A DNA stretch of 64,000 bases from Polyangiaceae bacterium (GCA_016715885.1 JADJXL010000017.1:1-64000), one strand, 5' to 3'; shown: positions 10,149 through 21,367, counted from the stretch's first letter. The notes: generated from the sequence alone by a model not told the origin. Made by a program: numbers and translations.

Positions 10149-13100
10149 GGCGTATCCTTGATTGGAATGTGGTCCACCGGACCCACATGTCCATGTGGTT
10201 GCTGTCCTGGTCGGTAACGATTCGGTAGTCCGCAACGAATGGGTTTCGGGTCCACGCACGTTATCCGACGGGAAAGGATCAGGGGAGTTCCTTATTTAGC
10301 TCTTTATATGCCTTCATGTCCCTTCGAGTAATCCCCCGCTTTGCTTTGTCCCTCTTTGCCATTTCGACAAGTGCTTGCTTTTCCTTACTAAACGCACTCG
10401 TCGTGCCCGCCCCTTCGGCGGTCCACGCGTCATCCTTGACCCCGTTCCTGCTCCCAACTTCTTCCCGACTATCGCCGCAACGATCGCCACGCCCACGCCC
10501 ACGGACGTTCGTCCTACCGTGTACCAATCTTCCTCATCGTATGCGTTGTACAGGTATACGCCCGCAACCATGGGATTGGCGACGTTGATCGCGTCAATGA
10601 TGTCGCCTTTTGGTACGCTTTCGGCCATTTCGAGCACCGTGCGCGCTGGGCCCCAAATTCGCAGCCGACCCCGGCACCATTTCATCGAGATGGTCGTAGA
10701 CGTCGACGAAGCCGTCCCAGACGCCGTCCCAAGCACCGGGCGCCGACGGCCCCGACTCTGGTTCCGTCGTTTGCTGCGGTAAACTGCTGGCGCCATTTCC
10801 CGTCGTTGCCACATCATTCGTCGGCGCCTGGGCGCCCACGTCAGCCGCGTGTGGCGCAGCCGTAGGTCGTGGCGTTGGTGCCGGCAGTTGGTCGAACGTG
10901 ATGTGAATGCCGAGCTGTCCGGGCGTTTCTTCGACGCGCCACAACCGCCGCGCTTCTTCCTCAGTAAACCCCACTTGGATCCACGAATGCAAGCGGATTG
11001 TTGCGCACGTACGAATACGCCCCAAAGCTTTGCCCATTGTATAAATTTGCAATGATCGGGTCCGTCGTCGTGAACCGCCCAATGCGTGGGTCGTATACTC
11101 TTCCCTTCATGTTCACGAGGCCAAATTCGTCAGCTTCTTCGTGCCCCGTGAATCCTTTTTTCGTTTTGCTCGTGAACGCTATCGACGATCCGCCCCATTC
11201 TGGATTCCTGCGCGCGCCGAATGCATCGTAGCTGCGCCGCTCATCGATGGCGCCATTTTCTTTCGTGGTCGTCTCCGATCGACCCAATGTGATCGACATG
11301 CAGGTAGCGCGTCCCCGGTTCTTGGCCGTCGCGCGTCACAATGGCAATCGTGCGCTCCGGCGAATGCACGTAATACCGATACGCTTTGCCAAAGCGCCGG
11401 TCACTTGCTCGAAGATGTCCTCGAAGTACAGCGTCTCGCTCGACGGTGTCGTCTTCCGAATTCTTTGCTCGTCGCCATCGTACCCGAACGATACCGTCGT
11501 CGCGCCCTGTGTGATCGTTTTCGGCAAATCAAACGGCGTATACGTAATGCCAACGCCTCCCGGCCGCGTGATTTGATTGCCGACCGCATCATGGTAGAAG
11601 CTATCGCCTGCCGCATTCGTGACGGCATGCGGATGCTTTGGATCGGTATACGACAGAATGCCCACGTCCGACTTTGACGTGAGGTTCCCATTGGGCGTAT
11701 ACCCATACGACGTGTCGCACGGTGGATTCGGATTCTCGACGAGCCGAAGTACGCACACGTGAGCCGATTCAATGCGTCATACCGGAATCGCTCCGTAGTA
11801 TGTTGCGGCTGCCTGGCGTCCGTACGGCGTTTCAAATTGAGTCGCTCGTCCCAGTCGTACGACAATTGCTGAATGGTCGCCGCGCCCTTCGTCGAGGTGA
11901 TGCTCTCGAGGCACCTTTCTCATGGTCGTAACCCCGCGCCGTCGTCACGCCATTGCCAAATAAGCTCGCCCTTGTACCGGCCAGCTTTGGTCGACGTCCG
12001 TCAATTGCCAATACGCCCCGTTCGCATATGTGTCGCGCACGCCAATGCGGTGACCGTGGTTGTCGTGCTCGTACGTTACACCAAACGGCAACGCTCCGAG
12101 CGCCTGCGGATATTCGAGCGCTTTGGCCCTCCCAACCTCGTCGTACGTCATTCGCGCCGTAAACGATTCTCCCGCAACGGAGAGCGTCATCCCTTCGAGC
12201 TGCCCTCGCTTCCTGAATACGCGTACGTCTTGATTCCGTCGGGACTTTCGAGCATGTGCAACCGGCCAATTCCATTCGGCGCTGTATCCCACGTCCACGT
12301 CGTCGTCAAGCTTTTTCCCGTGTGCGTATCCGTGCGCGTTTGCACGCGCCCGAGTGCGTCCACGCCAAACGCGATCACGCGCCCGAGCGCATCGGTCGAT
12401 GCAAGCACGTCACCGAATCCATCGTTGACGAACGTCGTCGTGCCGCGATCCGGCTCTTCCAATTGCCGCACGCGAGCGAATGCATCGCGCGTCCATTTTG
12501 TGACGGCACCGCCAGGATCCGTCACGCTGCGAAGCGTGTCGAATGGGCCGTACACGTATTTGGTTTTGCCATTCGCTGCTTCCGTGATCGTAACGGGTCG
12601 ACCCAATGCATCGAGCTCGGTAATCGTATTGTGCAACAGCGGATCGGTCATCTCGATGAAAAAACCATCATACGAGGTCGTGGTCGTTGCGTTCCACGGT
12701 GTGGTGTGCCGAATCTCGCGACCGAGCGCATCGAATTCGTATTCGTCGAAGGCGAGCTGCGAGTCGAGCGTATCTTCTGCCGCCGGGGCCGATCGTCGCG
12801 CAACATTTCCGCTCAGCGGATCGTATTCGATGACTTGTATCAAGCGCGGCGTATTCGGCTTTGGCGCAGGGCCATGCGTATACACGCGCATGGCTCGCCC
12901 TCGGCTGTCGAACACCGTTTGATCGTCCGGAACCACCCGCCGTCGTCGTGCGCTCCTTCAATCGCCATTGACCATCGATCCGCTCGCGCGTGCGCGTGAT
13001 CGTCTTTTGCGATCCGTCGGGGCGTTTCTCGTTCTCCAACCTTCCGAGGCTGTCGTATTGCCACACGGTCGCCAATTGATTCGGATCAGTCTCCCTTCTC

Positions 13101-16100
13101 AACACCCCCAGAGCGGGATCGTATTCGACGAGCGTCTCGTGCGCCAATCCATTGATGTGCTTGACCGGGTAAATCCTCGTCGGCATCGTACACCGTCGTT
13201 GTTTCCCGATGATGCCCGAATGCATCGTCCGCAACCACGCTCGTCACATTGCCAAACGGGTCACGCTCGTACTTCACGGTCAGCTTCGTATCGTCGATGT
13301 TGTCGTTGCTCGAAGTGGATTCCGTTTCCACTTCGCCAAATGCATTCGTCGTTCGTGTGATCGTCCGGCATTGCGTCAAGCCCGCAGCCGAGCTGCACTC
13401 CTCTTGCCATTGCGGCTGCCCTAAATCCAACGGCTCACGTCATTCTTCACGGTGCGCGAAACACGCGTCGTCAGGTCGACGCCCACTGTGGATACGTCAA
13501 CCTCGAGCACGTTGCCGAATTCGTCAAAGGCCGCTACATCCACGGTCGTATCGCGCAGCATCGTCGCGTTTTCATTGGCGGCCACGCCCTCAGCATATGC
13601 TTCAAGCGAACCTGCTCCAGAAAAAGCGCCTTGCATGCGGCGCGTATGGCGTTTCGTGGGCAGCGCGAAATACGTGCGCCCGTCATTCGTGGGAACGACG
13701 TCTGCGACAATATCGACGAAAGCCATTTCTACACGGCTCGGATTCGGCTCGTTTGGCAACGCCGGAGCCCACCGCCATTGCGATTTCACCTGCCCCGCAA
13801 ACGGATACGCCTTGCGCTCGCCAATCTTGACAAGGGTTTCGTTGTCGTAAAATGTCGCCGTCGTCGCGCCAGTGTCCAGGTCCGTCAGGATGCGCTCGCC
13901 GAATCCAAGGAAGCCATACCCGCGACGATCGTACCGCCCATCTCGATACCGCAGTCCAAAGCGACGTTGCCCGCCCTGACCCTCGTTCATTGCATATTCG
14001 CGCACGACACGCTTGAGCCCACCGCGCAATGCCGCGGGTATGCGCAATCATTCGCCTGATCCCAATGCGACAAATAGAAATCCGTTTCCTTCGGGGTTGT
14101 CCGTTCGTTTTCGATGCATCTGTCAAGTGCCCATACTTGATGGACACATTCGGTATGAAGCCCGGATCCTCGGGGTCATGCTCGTTCATGCCATCGGAAA
14201 ACCCCACGAGCACATCCGGGTCGGCTGCACGGTTCTTGAAAAGGTGCAACTCATTCCCCAGAAAGATCGCTACATCAGGGGCACCATCACCATTTACATC
14301 GCCAATGCGTGGACCTCGCGGGTCCGCCAGCGTAATCGCATCGCCGAGCACCGGCTCGAATGGAATACCCGACTCGATCCGCTCGAAGGTGAACCCATTC
14401 GATCCGCGCGTTGCACGGAGAATCACCCAGCGCGGAATGTCGGGGCTGATGGCATCGACGAGCGGCATCAAGAGATCGCCTTGCCCATCCTGATCGAAAT
14501 CGGCGACAGCCGCCAAATGGAAGTAGGTGGTCTGCGGAATGAGCCCATCCCACTCGAGAGTATTTGCCGCCTTGTCCGCAAAACCTTTGCCCGTGTTGAT
14601 CCACGTCCACAGTCGTCCCGAAGGATCGCCGGACGTTATGGCATCGGGCAACGCATCTCCATTGACGTCCACGAACAACGTGCGACCACCATTCGAGGTA
14701 TGCGCAAACTCGTATCGTGCGATTCCCACGTCCCATCACTGTTACGGCGAAACACGTAATAGGTCGGTGCTCGTTGAAATGGCACACCGCCTTGTTCAAT
14801 CATTCCGGGCATGACCAAGTCCACGGTCCCGCTTCTGTCGATATCGACCGTGTGCATTTCGAGGTTGCACGGGTATCCGTTCAGCTCGTCGATTGCCGTA
14901 CCGATTTGTGCAAACCCACCAGGGCGCCATGCGTGCACATTCCACAGAGATTGAGGGGCGTTGTTGCCATGATCCGTGCATTGAATCAGATCCAATACGC
15001 CATCGCCGTCGACATCGGCCAAATGCACCGCGCCTGAAGCGCCACGCAGTTGCTTCGGTGCAGGACCCAATGGAAACGGCCTTTGAATGCCCGTGTCGAC
15101 TTCTTCGAATGTGCCGTCCGATTTCGATAACAAGACGATGTGGTTGTTCCGATTGCCGTACACATCGTGCAAAAGGACATCCGCTTTGCCATCGCCATTG
15201 TAATCGATCGCCGTGCCGAGCTCCGGTTGAAGGATTCCCGGATCAACTGGCTCCGTGGGATCCTGCTGGAACGACCATTCCTGCAAAAAGGCAACCTTGG
15301 GCGCGCCGAATCCGCTTCCTGAATTCCGCGCAATTCGCCATTCCGTGATCGGATTCGTCGGCGTCGACACCGGCGTCGTATCGGGCACGAGAAAATCGCC
15401 AATCCCATCGCCCGTAAAATCAGCCAGCATATAACTCGCGCGCCGCGACAGCGGCACCGCTATCGTCGTCGCAACCTCCTCGAACCCAGCTTCAACGTCC
15501 GCATATTGAAACCTCGTCGGCGGCTTGCACGCTCCATCCGCGCCGCATTCCTCGATTGACGTAAGCAGCGACCGGCCCGTCACTTCGCTTTGCTCGTAGT
15601 CGAAAGCATATCGACGCACCAGCTCGTTGTTCAGCAGCATCTGCGCTTCCTCGAGCTGTAGCGACTGCCGAAGCTCCATTCCGCCCGAATACACCGTGCG
15701 TGCGTCTTCCTTGGCGGCATACACGAGCGCAACCGCACGCGTCGGCTCCATTCCGTCGAACGCCGTATACCTTATCTCGTCGAGCGCATACTCCGCGGTG
15801 TAGCCGTCTGCCTCCGCAAAGCAATACCCGTACGTCATTGCATTTCCGCGAGCATCGCGCATTTCGTTCGCGAGCCACGCACGCACGGCGCCCCTGAGCG
15901 CTACCGGCCGGCTTCCTTTGGTTTTGCCATATTCGATGACATGTCCCGATGGCATATACGCCTTGAAGTACCGCGAGCCATCCTCGGCAACATGGCCAAC
16001 AACTTTGACTTGCATATCGGGCCACGTGCGGTATTCAGCGGCGTTTGCACTTTGCGAAACGACGACGAGCCGCTTGCCATCCATACACAGCACATCATCC

Positions 16101-16513
16101 GCGTCGTATTGCACGGTGCGAATTTCGCCGTCGATAGCCATCGTCTTCGGACAGCGCGTAATTGCGCTGGCGCCCGAGAAGGAAAAACCAACACCGAGCA
16201 CGCCGTCAACACCGGCACTGCTATAAGATAACCGCAAGTCAGGCTCGACACCGGCTCGCCCAGGCACCGAAACCAGCGGAAGTGATAACGTTGCGTCACC
16301 TGTGTCGCTCACGTTGAACGAAACAGGTATCGCTCCAGGTGCGGTCGTTTTCGACGCGACGGACCCAGCCACCGGCAGCGACGCATGCTGCGGGATGCAA
16401 GCATGAATCGGATGATTCGCAGGTCGACCGGGCGCGTCGCACAAACACCCCGCTTGGGCAACAACACACGCAAGAAAGAGCCACAGCGGCATCGATGCCC
16501 GCCAAAGCTGCAT
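10145..16513 (-). pseudogene. SpvB/FG-GAP/RHS polymorphic toxin-like gene, copy 2, frameshifted
   Basis: The start is placed at ATG 16513, giving a lipoprotein-type signal (LWLFLACVVAQAGC). The first frame runs uninterrupted for about 600 codons to near 14700: SpvB-like domain, then FG-GAP repeats with motifs such as DYNGDGKAD and DVDGDGVLD. Later frames give more FG-GAP, RHS/YD repeats, the RHS core signature (GRVYDPRIGRFTTTDPI near 11080 and NNPLAFVDPSG near 10990) and a tip. Changes of frame occur near 14700, 14080, 13425, 13170, 12930, 12215, 11945, 11750, 11395, 11285, 10985, 10665, 10460, 10282 and 10205. The tip ends GITRRDMKAYKELNKELP, DPFPSDNVRGPE, then QPHGHVGPVDHIPI, a set of motifs I recall at the C-termini of many RHS/FHA toxins. 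Restored, the protein would be about 2100 residues. Confidence 0.85.
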
Positions 16514-16655
16514 GATGGATGCGAAAAACCGATTGGCGAATATCAGTGACGCCATATGCCCGTCCCCTTCGAGAATGTACTTGTCCGACAACCCGCGCAG
16601 GTATGCGCTGCCTGGAAAATGCGGTCAAGTCCGGGGCGGACAGGGATTGTCCGAC

Positions 16656-17744
16656 CTAATAAGAGCGGCGGGGCTTTGGCTCTTCCGAAGCGAGGTACGC
16701 ATCATCGGCGGCCGTTCGCGCGAACATGTCGATGACGAGCGCCGTCTTGCCCATGCCTTCGGCGCCTTGGATCGCGAACATCTCGCGACCCCCGCGCCGA
16801 GCGCGATCCACGGCGGCGGACAGCGTTTCACGCTCGGCGTCGCGTCCGTAGAGACGCACGGCGGACGTCAGCATCGTTGGGCGGTCTTGTCCTCCGAGTG
16901 GAAACGGATCGACGCGTCCCGACGTGCGAAGCCGTTCGATGCACATGCCGATGTCGGCGGCGATTCCGCGTGCGCTTTGGTAGCGGTCGTCGGCGCTCTT
17001 CGCGAGCAGCTTCAGGACGATGCGCGAAATCGCTGGAGGCACGCTTGGTTCCAGCTCGTGCGGCGGCTTCGGTGCTCGTGCAAGGTGCGCGTGCACGAGC
17101 GCCATGGGTTCTTGCGAAGTGAACGGCAAGCTGCCCGTGAGCATTTCGTAGAGCACGGCCCCGAGCGCGTAAAAGTCCGCTCGATGATCGACCGGACGGT
17201 TTGTCCGGCCCGTCTGTTCGGGCGCCATGTACACGAGGGTGCCTTCGGGGGCATCCGGGTTCGGCGTGCGTAAAGATTCGTCGCCGGTGCGTCCTGCGGA
17301 CGTGAAGTGCACGAGAAACGCTGCGTTGTCGTGTTCCCGCACGAGGATGCTTCTTGGCGTGATGTCGCGATGCACGACGCCTTGCGCGGCCAGCACGGCG
17401 AGCGCTCGTGCGACGGCGGCTGCGTACGCGAGCGCTGTTTCGAGTGGCAAGCGCTGCGTGGCGAGGATCGTTTCGAGCGTCGTGCCGCCGGGGTCTTCGC
17501 GCATGACGCCGAACAGCTCGGCATGTTCGACGAACCCGATCGCGCGTGGTGTGACGGCGTCACCGAGCTCTTTTCCGAGCGCGTGGGCGCGACGCAAGCG
17601 GGCGCGATCGTCGCTGCGGGCGCGCATGCGCGTGCATTCGACGAGCACCGAGGTGCCATCCTCGAGACGCCCTCGGTAGAGGGCGAAGCGGGCATCTGTG
17701 GCGAGGGTGGCGACGATGCTACAGCCGGGGAATTCGGGGGTCAT
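16656..17744 (-). CDS. Kinase-like/AAA protein, truncated, probable pseudokinase
   Basis: An uninterrupted 362-residue protein from ATG 17744. Residues 8-270 have the fold pattern of a Ser/Thr kinase: HRD at 125-127, APE at 174-176 and DFYALG at 190-195. But the beta-3 Lys is not visible (VLVECTRM), the loop reads HRDITPRSIL, and the DFG Asp is replaced (HFT, 146-148), so ATP hydrolysis is unlikely. From about 297 an AAA domain begins (LYGRDAERETL), with P-loop GAEGMGKT at 327-334. The protein then stops after 28 residues. Relatives are huge kinase-AAA-GAF-histidine kinase fusions of 1500 or more residues, so this is an N-terminal fragment. It ends about 140 bp upstream of the RHS toxin gene on the same strand. 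Confidence 0.8.
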   Translation of the reverse strand: MTPEFPGCSIVATLATDARFALYRGRLEDGTSVLVECTRMRARSDDRARLRRAHALGKELGDAVTPRAIGFVEHAELFGVMREDPGGTTLETILATQRLPLETALAYAAAVARALAVLAAQGVVHRDITPRSILVREHDNAAFLVHFTSAGRTGDESLRTPNPDAPEGTLVYMAPEQTGRTNRPVDHRADFYALGAVLYEMLTGSLPFTSQEPMALVHAHLARAPKPPHELEPSVPPAISRIVLKLLAKSADDRYQSARGIAADIGMCIERLRTSGRVDPFPLGGQDRPTMLTSAVRLYGRDAERETLSAAVDRARRGGREMFAIQGAEGMGKTALVIDMFARTAADDAYLASEEPKPRRSY

Positions 17745-17900
17745 GCGTTTCGATTCGGCGAATGCGGGGACTCGGCACGAACGATACGGCGTCAGGGCGG
17801 GTCAGTGGAAGGGTTGAGTTGTGCGACGAGTTGCCACGAGGCGACAGGGATGGTGCGGTGGAGCTAGGTGAAGCGGTCGGAACGGACTTGGTGGGTCCAG

Positions 17901-18217
17901 GCGATCCATTTTCAGGTCTAGGCGATCCATTTTCAGGTTTAGGCCATCCTTTTTCAGGTCCACGCGATCCTTTTTCAGGTCCACGCGATCCTTTTTCAGG
18001 TCCACGCGATTCCCTTTTCAACCGGGTGCGATCCATTTTCAGGTCCACACGATCCCGGGTCAACCCGACGCGATCCTTCATCAACCCGACGCGATCCTTC
18101 ATCAACCCGTACGCGGTCCTTCGTCAACCCGACGCGATCCTTCATCAACCCGACGCGGTCCTTCATCAACCCGACGCGATCCTTCATCAACCCGACGCGG
18201 TCCTTCGTCAGGTCCAC
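17901..18217. repeat. 21-bp tandem repeat array, 15 units (copy 2)
   Basis: Thirteen units of 21 bp and two of 22 bp fill 317 bp. Subtypes and order match the array at 8396-8797, but with four units fewer: both the T-tract block and the CATCAACCC block are shorter. The array lies about 155 bp upstream of the kinase-like gene. The rest of the gene-free stretch 17745-18444 holds the remnant at 18241-18278 and otherwise nothing I can identify before the ribosome site of the next gene. Confidence 0.95.
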
Positions 18218-18240
18218 GCGGCACTTGTTCCGACCAGCAC

Positions 18241-18278
18241 ACTCGACTTGAAGGCGCTCGCCCCCCGAAGCGCGCGCG
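18241..18278 (+). pseudogene. 38-bp remnant of the gene at 8883
   Basis: Matches codons 3-14 of the gene at 8883 (LDLKALAP region) with one extra C. Relative to copy 1 about 60 bp are missing just before it, including the ribosome site and start codon. The deletion joins two CAC triplets present at 8816-8822 and 8887-8889 in copy 1. The remnant marks the right end of the duplication. Confidence 0.8.
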
Positions 18279-18444
18279 TTGATATGAGAATTCGCGCGTC
18301 ATTGGGCACGAGATATTCGGGAAGCCGAGGGCGCCAACGAGCCCTTGCCTCATTGCATCTGATTGACCGGCCAAGGGCGTGCCCGTGTATTCTGGTTCGC
18401 ATGGGAAGCACTTGAGGATCAATGCTTTCGCGAAAGGATCCAAC

Positions 18445-19646
18445 ATGCAAACGATAATGCTGTTCTTGCGCGGCTTCATACTTTGGTGTGCAATTCGTCG
18501 CACGAGCTTCGGCTTGCTGATTCTGGGCCTCTTCTTGGCACTATCGACGCCCGCATGTTCATCGACGCTGCCACGCGAACCTCCCGTCAATACCTGTGAC
18601 ACGAGCGGTGGCAAGTCCGGTGCGCCATATTGTCTGCCACCACCGGGTTTCTTTTGCGAACGTAATCCTGCGCAACCGGCAAACGCGCGCAGCGGACGAG
18701 GGCACAAGGCCTAATTGGGGCAGTTTCAGCTTCTCCCATCGAAACCGGGTTTGGGCATCAATCAACCGACATGCCCGCAGAACGCGACGCGGCTTCTGCA
18801 AGACCAGGATTGGAACGATGCGAAGGACGGAGCCGAAAAGATAGGCAAGCAAGTGGGGCGCATCTTTGCGACCTGCGAAAAACTCATGGAGGCCGTGACG
18901 CGGCCATCCGACTTGGAGCTGCAGGGGCTTTACGACGAGAATCCCGGCGCGCTGGAAAAAGTTTTCAACATGTGCGCCAAGGAGCTCGACGCGATTCCCG
19001 TCATGCCGGCGTACGACGATCCGTGGCTTGCGGGCGCTGCATTGCGAGGTTTCGAGGCGGGGGTACGGCGCTGGCGCGGATGAAGTATGGCTGCGGCTCT
19101 TGGCGCTCGATTTGGCGATTGCCGCGGTTGAATCGGCAATCGTGCCGGGTGTGCTTTTCGCCGAAGTCGTCATCACCCGTGGCATACGGCTCTCGCTGAG
19201 CGTCGTGCGAAGAATGCCGATTTTCCTTCCGGGCACGGTAGGCGCCGGTGGCGCCTTCTTTGAAAGGCGTGCCGCGCGCGGCGGCAAAGGCCGTTGTGAC
19301 GGGATCGTCGAGGGTGCTCGGAGACAACATGAAACGGGTGGGCTTGGAAAGGCTAGCGGGCGAGTTTGCCCATCACATCGTTGCGCATGGGGATGATCGG
19401 GCGAAAGATGCGGTGAAGCTTTTGAAGAAGTTCCACATCGACGTTGACGATGCCGTCAATGGCGTGTATCTGCCCGGCTACAAGACCTCGCCAAACCCCC
19501 ATGGGAAAGCCGTGCACGGAAATCTTCATACGAACGCGTACTACGAAGCCGTCGACACGGTACTCAAAGGCGCAAATACACAGGCCGAGGTGATCCAACG
19601 CCTACGCTTCATCGCCCACAACCTCGAACACGGAATCCTGCCATGA
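18445..19646 (+). pseudogene. AHH-nuclease lipoprotein toxin, frameshifted
   Basis: ATG 18445 follows AAAGGATC. The N-terminus is a signal with a lipobox-like cysteine (LALSTPACSS), followed by a Cys-containing region. Frames change near 18690-18730, where a TAA also lies in frame, then near 19070 and 19265. The last frame ends with the AHH motif (EFAHHIVAH near 19365), a helix, then DDAVNGVYLP and a His-rich end (HGNLHTNAYYEAV). This is the AHH family of the HNH/endonuclease VII type, known from polymorphic toxins; it would cut nucleic acid in a target cell. The stop overlaps the next gene as ATGA. With the frames broken the toxin is probably silent. Confidence 0.8.
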
Positions 19647-20212
19647 CCGCAGTCTTCGATACGCTGAACGCCAATGGGTACGAGATCATCAACACCGTCA
19701 GCAACGACTACGATGACGTCGACGCGCTACTCAACCTCTATGGCCCGTCGCGGAAGCGTGACTGGAAGCCGATCCTGGTGCAGCGCGATCGAGCCACGAA
19801 GCGCGGTGCGTTCAAAGCCGCCGACCTGCCATATGCCCATGCTGCCTTCATCTTGCGTCGTTCGGCTGTGGATGCGCTCCAAGACATCCTCGATGCGCAT
19901 GGTGAATTGCTCCCACTTGCGACCAACGACGGCGTCGAGCTGTTCGTGTTCAATCCGCGATTCGTCATCGATGCCATTGACCACGAGCGGTCGCAGATCG
20001 AGCGGCCTGAAGGTATGACCCTCGTACTCATCCGCAAGTACGTATTCATCGAGTCTGCGATTCGCGACATCGATATCTTTCGAATGCCCATTGGGCCACG
20101 TCAAAACTACTTCAGCGATCGCTTCGTCGAGCGCGTGAAAGCGGCCAAGCTGAAGGGTACCGACTTCATCAAGCTGTGGTCGTCCGACGAGTCTGCGCAA
20201 TCGGGCGCATAG
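19643..20212 (+). CDS. Imm11/DUF1629-like immunity protein
   Basis: An intact 189-residue cytosolic protein starting inside the stop of the AHH toxin (ATGA, 19643-19646). Features that fit the Imm11 (DUF1629) family: W and D/A pairs near residue 40 (RDWKPILV), the run of small helices, GELLPLATNDG near residue 90, FNPRFVIDAIDHERS near 105, and the end ISDRF/VKAAKLKGTDFIKLW-type segment near 165-180. Family knowledge: these neutralise nuclease toxins and often follow them in myxobacteria. The frame is complete although the toxin is broken, so it may protect against toxins of related cells. Assignment is from recalled motifs. Confidence 0.75.
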   Translation: MTAVFDTLNANGYEIINTVSNDYDDVDALLNLYGPSRKRDWKPILVQRDRATKRGAFKAADLPYAHAAFILRRSAVDALQDILDAHGELLPLATNDGVELFVFNPRFVIDAIDHERSQIERPEGMTLVLIRKYVFIESAIRDIDIFRMPIGPRQNYFSDRFVERVKAAKLKGTDFIKLWSSDESAQSGA

Positions 20213-20222
20213 TTTCCCTCCG

Positions 20223-20710
20223 TCAAAAGCGCCACGCGCGGAAGGCCAAAGACGAGGTCGCCAAAGGCCCGATGACATCCGTGATACTCCTATCGCAATG
20301 ACGCAGCGTCCGAGCACGTTTCACCTTGGACCAAAAGTGGATGGCACCCGAAGCCGCATTGCGGTCCTTCTCACCTATCACTGGTATCCCAGAAACTGAC
20401 GAGAAGCCGCCCCGAGCTCGACCAGCGCCAAGCCGAGCAGCAATCGCCATCCCCGGAGCACACGCAGCCTCGAGACGCGCGCGTTCGTCCAGGGGCAACT
20501 TGGTCCATTTTGCCGGATTGCTCTTTACCATCGGAATGACCTTCTCGAACCACGCATCTTGCTCGAGACTCGGGTCGAGGAAACGAATGAACCGCCTGAG
20601 TTCGGGTTCTGGATTCTCGAGAATCGATTCGTAACGCAGATGCATGACCCGCTCGGGTGGAGCGGTACAAACGGCGTCGCGCAACGAGGCAATGACCTGG
20701 CGCGATGGGG
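20223..20710 (-). pseudogene. Sulfotransferase C-terminal fragment
   Basis: Carries VMHLRYESILENPEPELRRF and later KWTKLPLDERARLEA, typical of the C-terminal third of sulfotransferases (3'-phosphosulfate-binding side). The N-terminal P-loop part is missing. Upstream it is joined in the same frame to an AraC-type regulator fragment (junction near 20710). After about 20420 the sequence no longer resembles the family. Too incomplete to be active. Confidence 0.6.
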
Positions 20711-21268
20711 CGGGCCGCTCGGCCTCACGCCGAAGGAGTTGCGCCAGGTTGTAAACGGCTGCTCCGGCGCATTGAGTGAGATCCAGGTCGGGGCTGAAAT
20801 GGAGCGATCCACGCAGCTCCTGCCCCGTAAGCATCAACAAATGCGCTTCGAGCGCGGCACGATCAATGATAGTATTGTGTGTCACATTTGTGCTCCGATG
20901 GTGAGCGTACTCGGCTGTTGCGCCGAAAACACGACACCTCGCTGACCGGGTACACCGTGGAATGCTTCGTTACGCAGGGTTCCTTCGAGCACCCCTTCGG
21001 CGGGGAAGGACAAGATGTACCGGTCGCCAATCGCGGGAGCGGCCAACTGCCCGCCACCTGTCCATTCGTCCGTTGCAATGTGAACCGAGCCGAATGAGAG
21101 GACTTGCGTGGCATAACTGAACGGCAAGCTGACCATCGGTTCGAGAGCCACCTTGCTATAGAGCTTGCCGAAGACCTGGCGCGTTTGATCCACATCGGTG
21201 GTTCGGACCATGAGGCGAGGCGGGGACGAAGGCTGCAAGCTCACTCTGGGATCTCCTCGTGACGGCAT
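20711..21268 (-). pseudogene. AraC-family regulator, N-terminal part only, frameshifted
   Basis: From ATG 21268 a 128-codon frame shows the sensor half seen in AraC regulators of the cupin-like binding type (MVRTTDVDQTRQVFG, LPFSYATQVLSFGSV, GQRGVVFSAQQP). It stops at 20882 and similarity continues one frame over (ALEAHLLMLTGQELRGSLHF). The DNA-binding double helix-turn-helix that should follow is absent, and sulfotransferase sequence takes its place. A dead regulator. Confidence 0.65.
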
Positions 21269-21367
21269 CGAGTAAATAGGATGCGCTATGGAAACCCACC
21301 ATGATACGCAATAGCTCTACATGACGCAGCAATTTTCTGACGTGTCCCATCATTTCTTTGGTGACCA

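Larger units (their letters stand above)
11072..18278. repeat. Right copy of large direct duplication
   Basis: Direct-orientation copy of 1-8923 without the IS element. The offset is 11071 at the left end and 11058 at the end of the kinase-like gene, so net indels are small. The right boundary falls inside the remnant at 18241-18278, after which the sequence is unrelated to copy 1. Toxin sequence continues left of 11072 down to 10145; the matching part of copy 1 would be outside the window. Confidence 0.9.
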
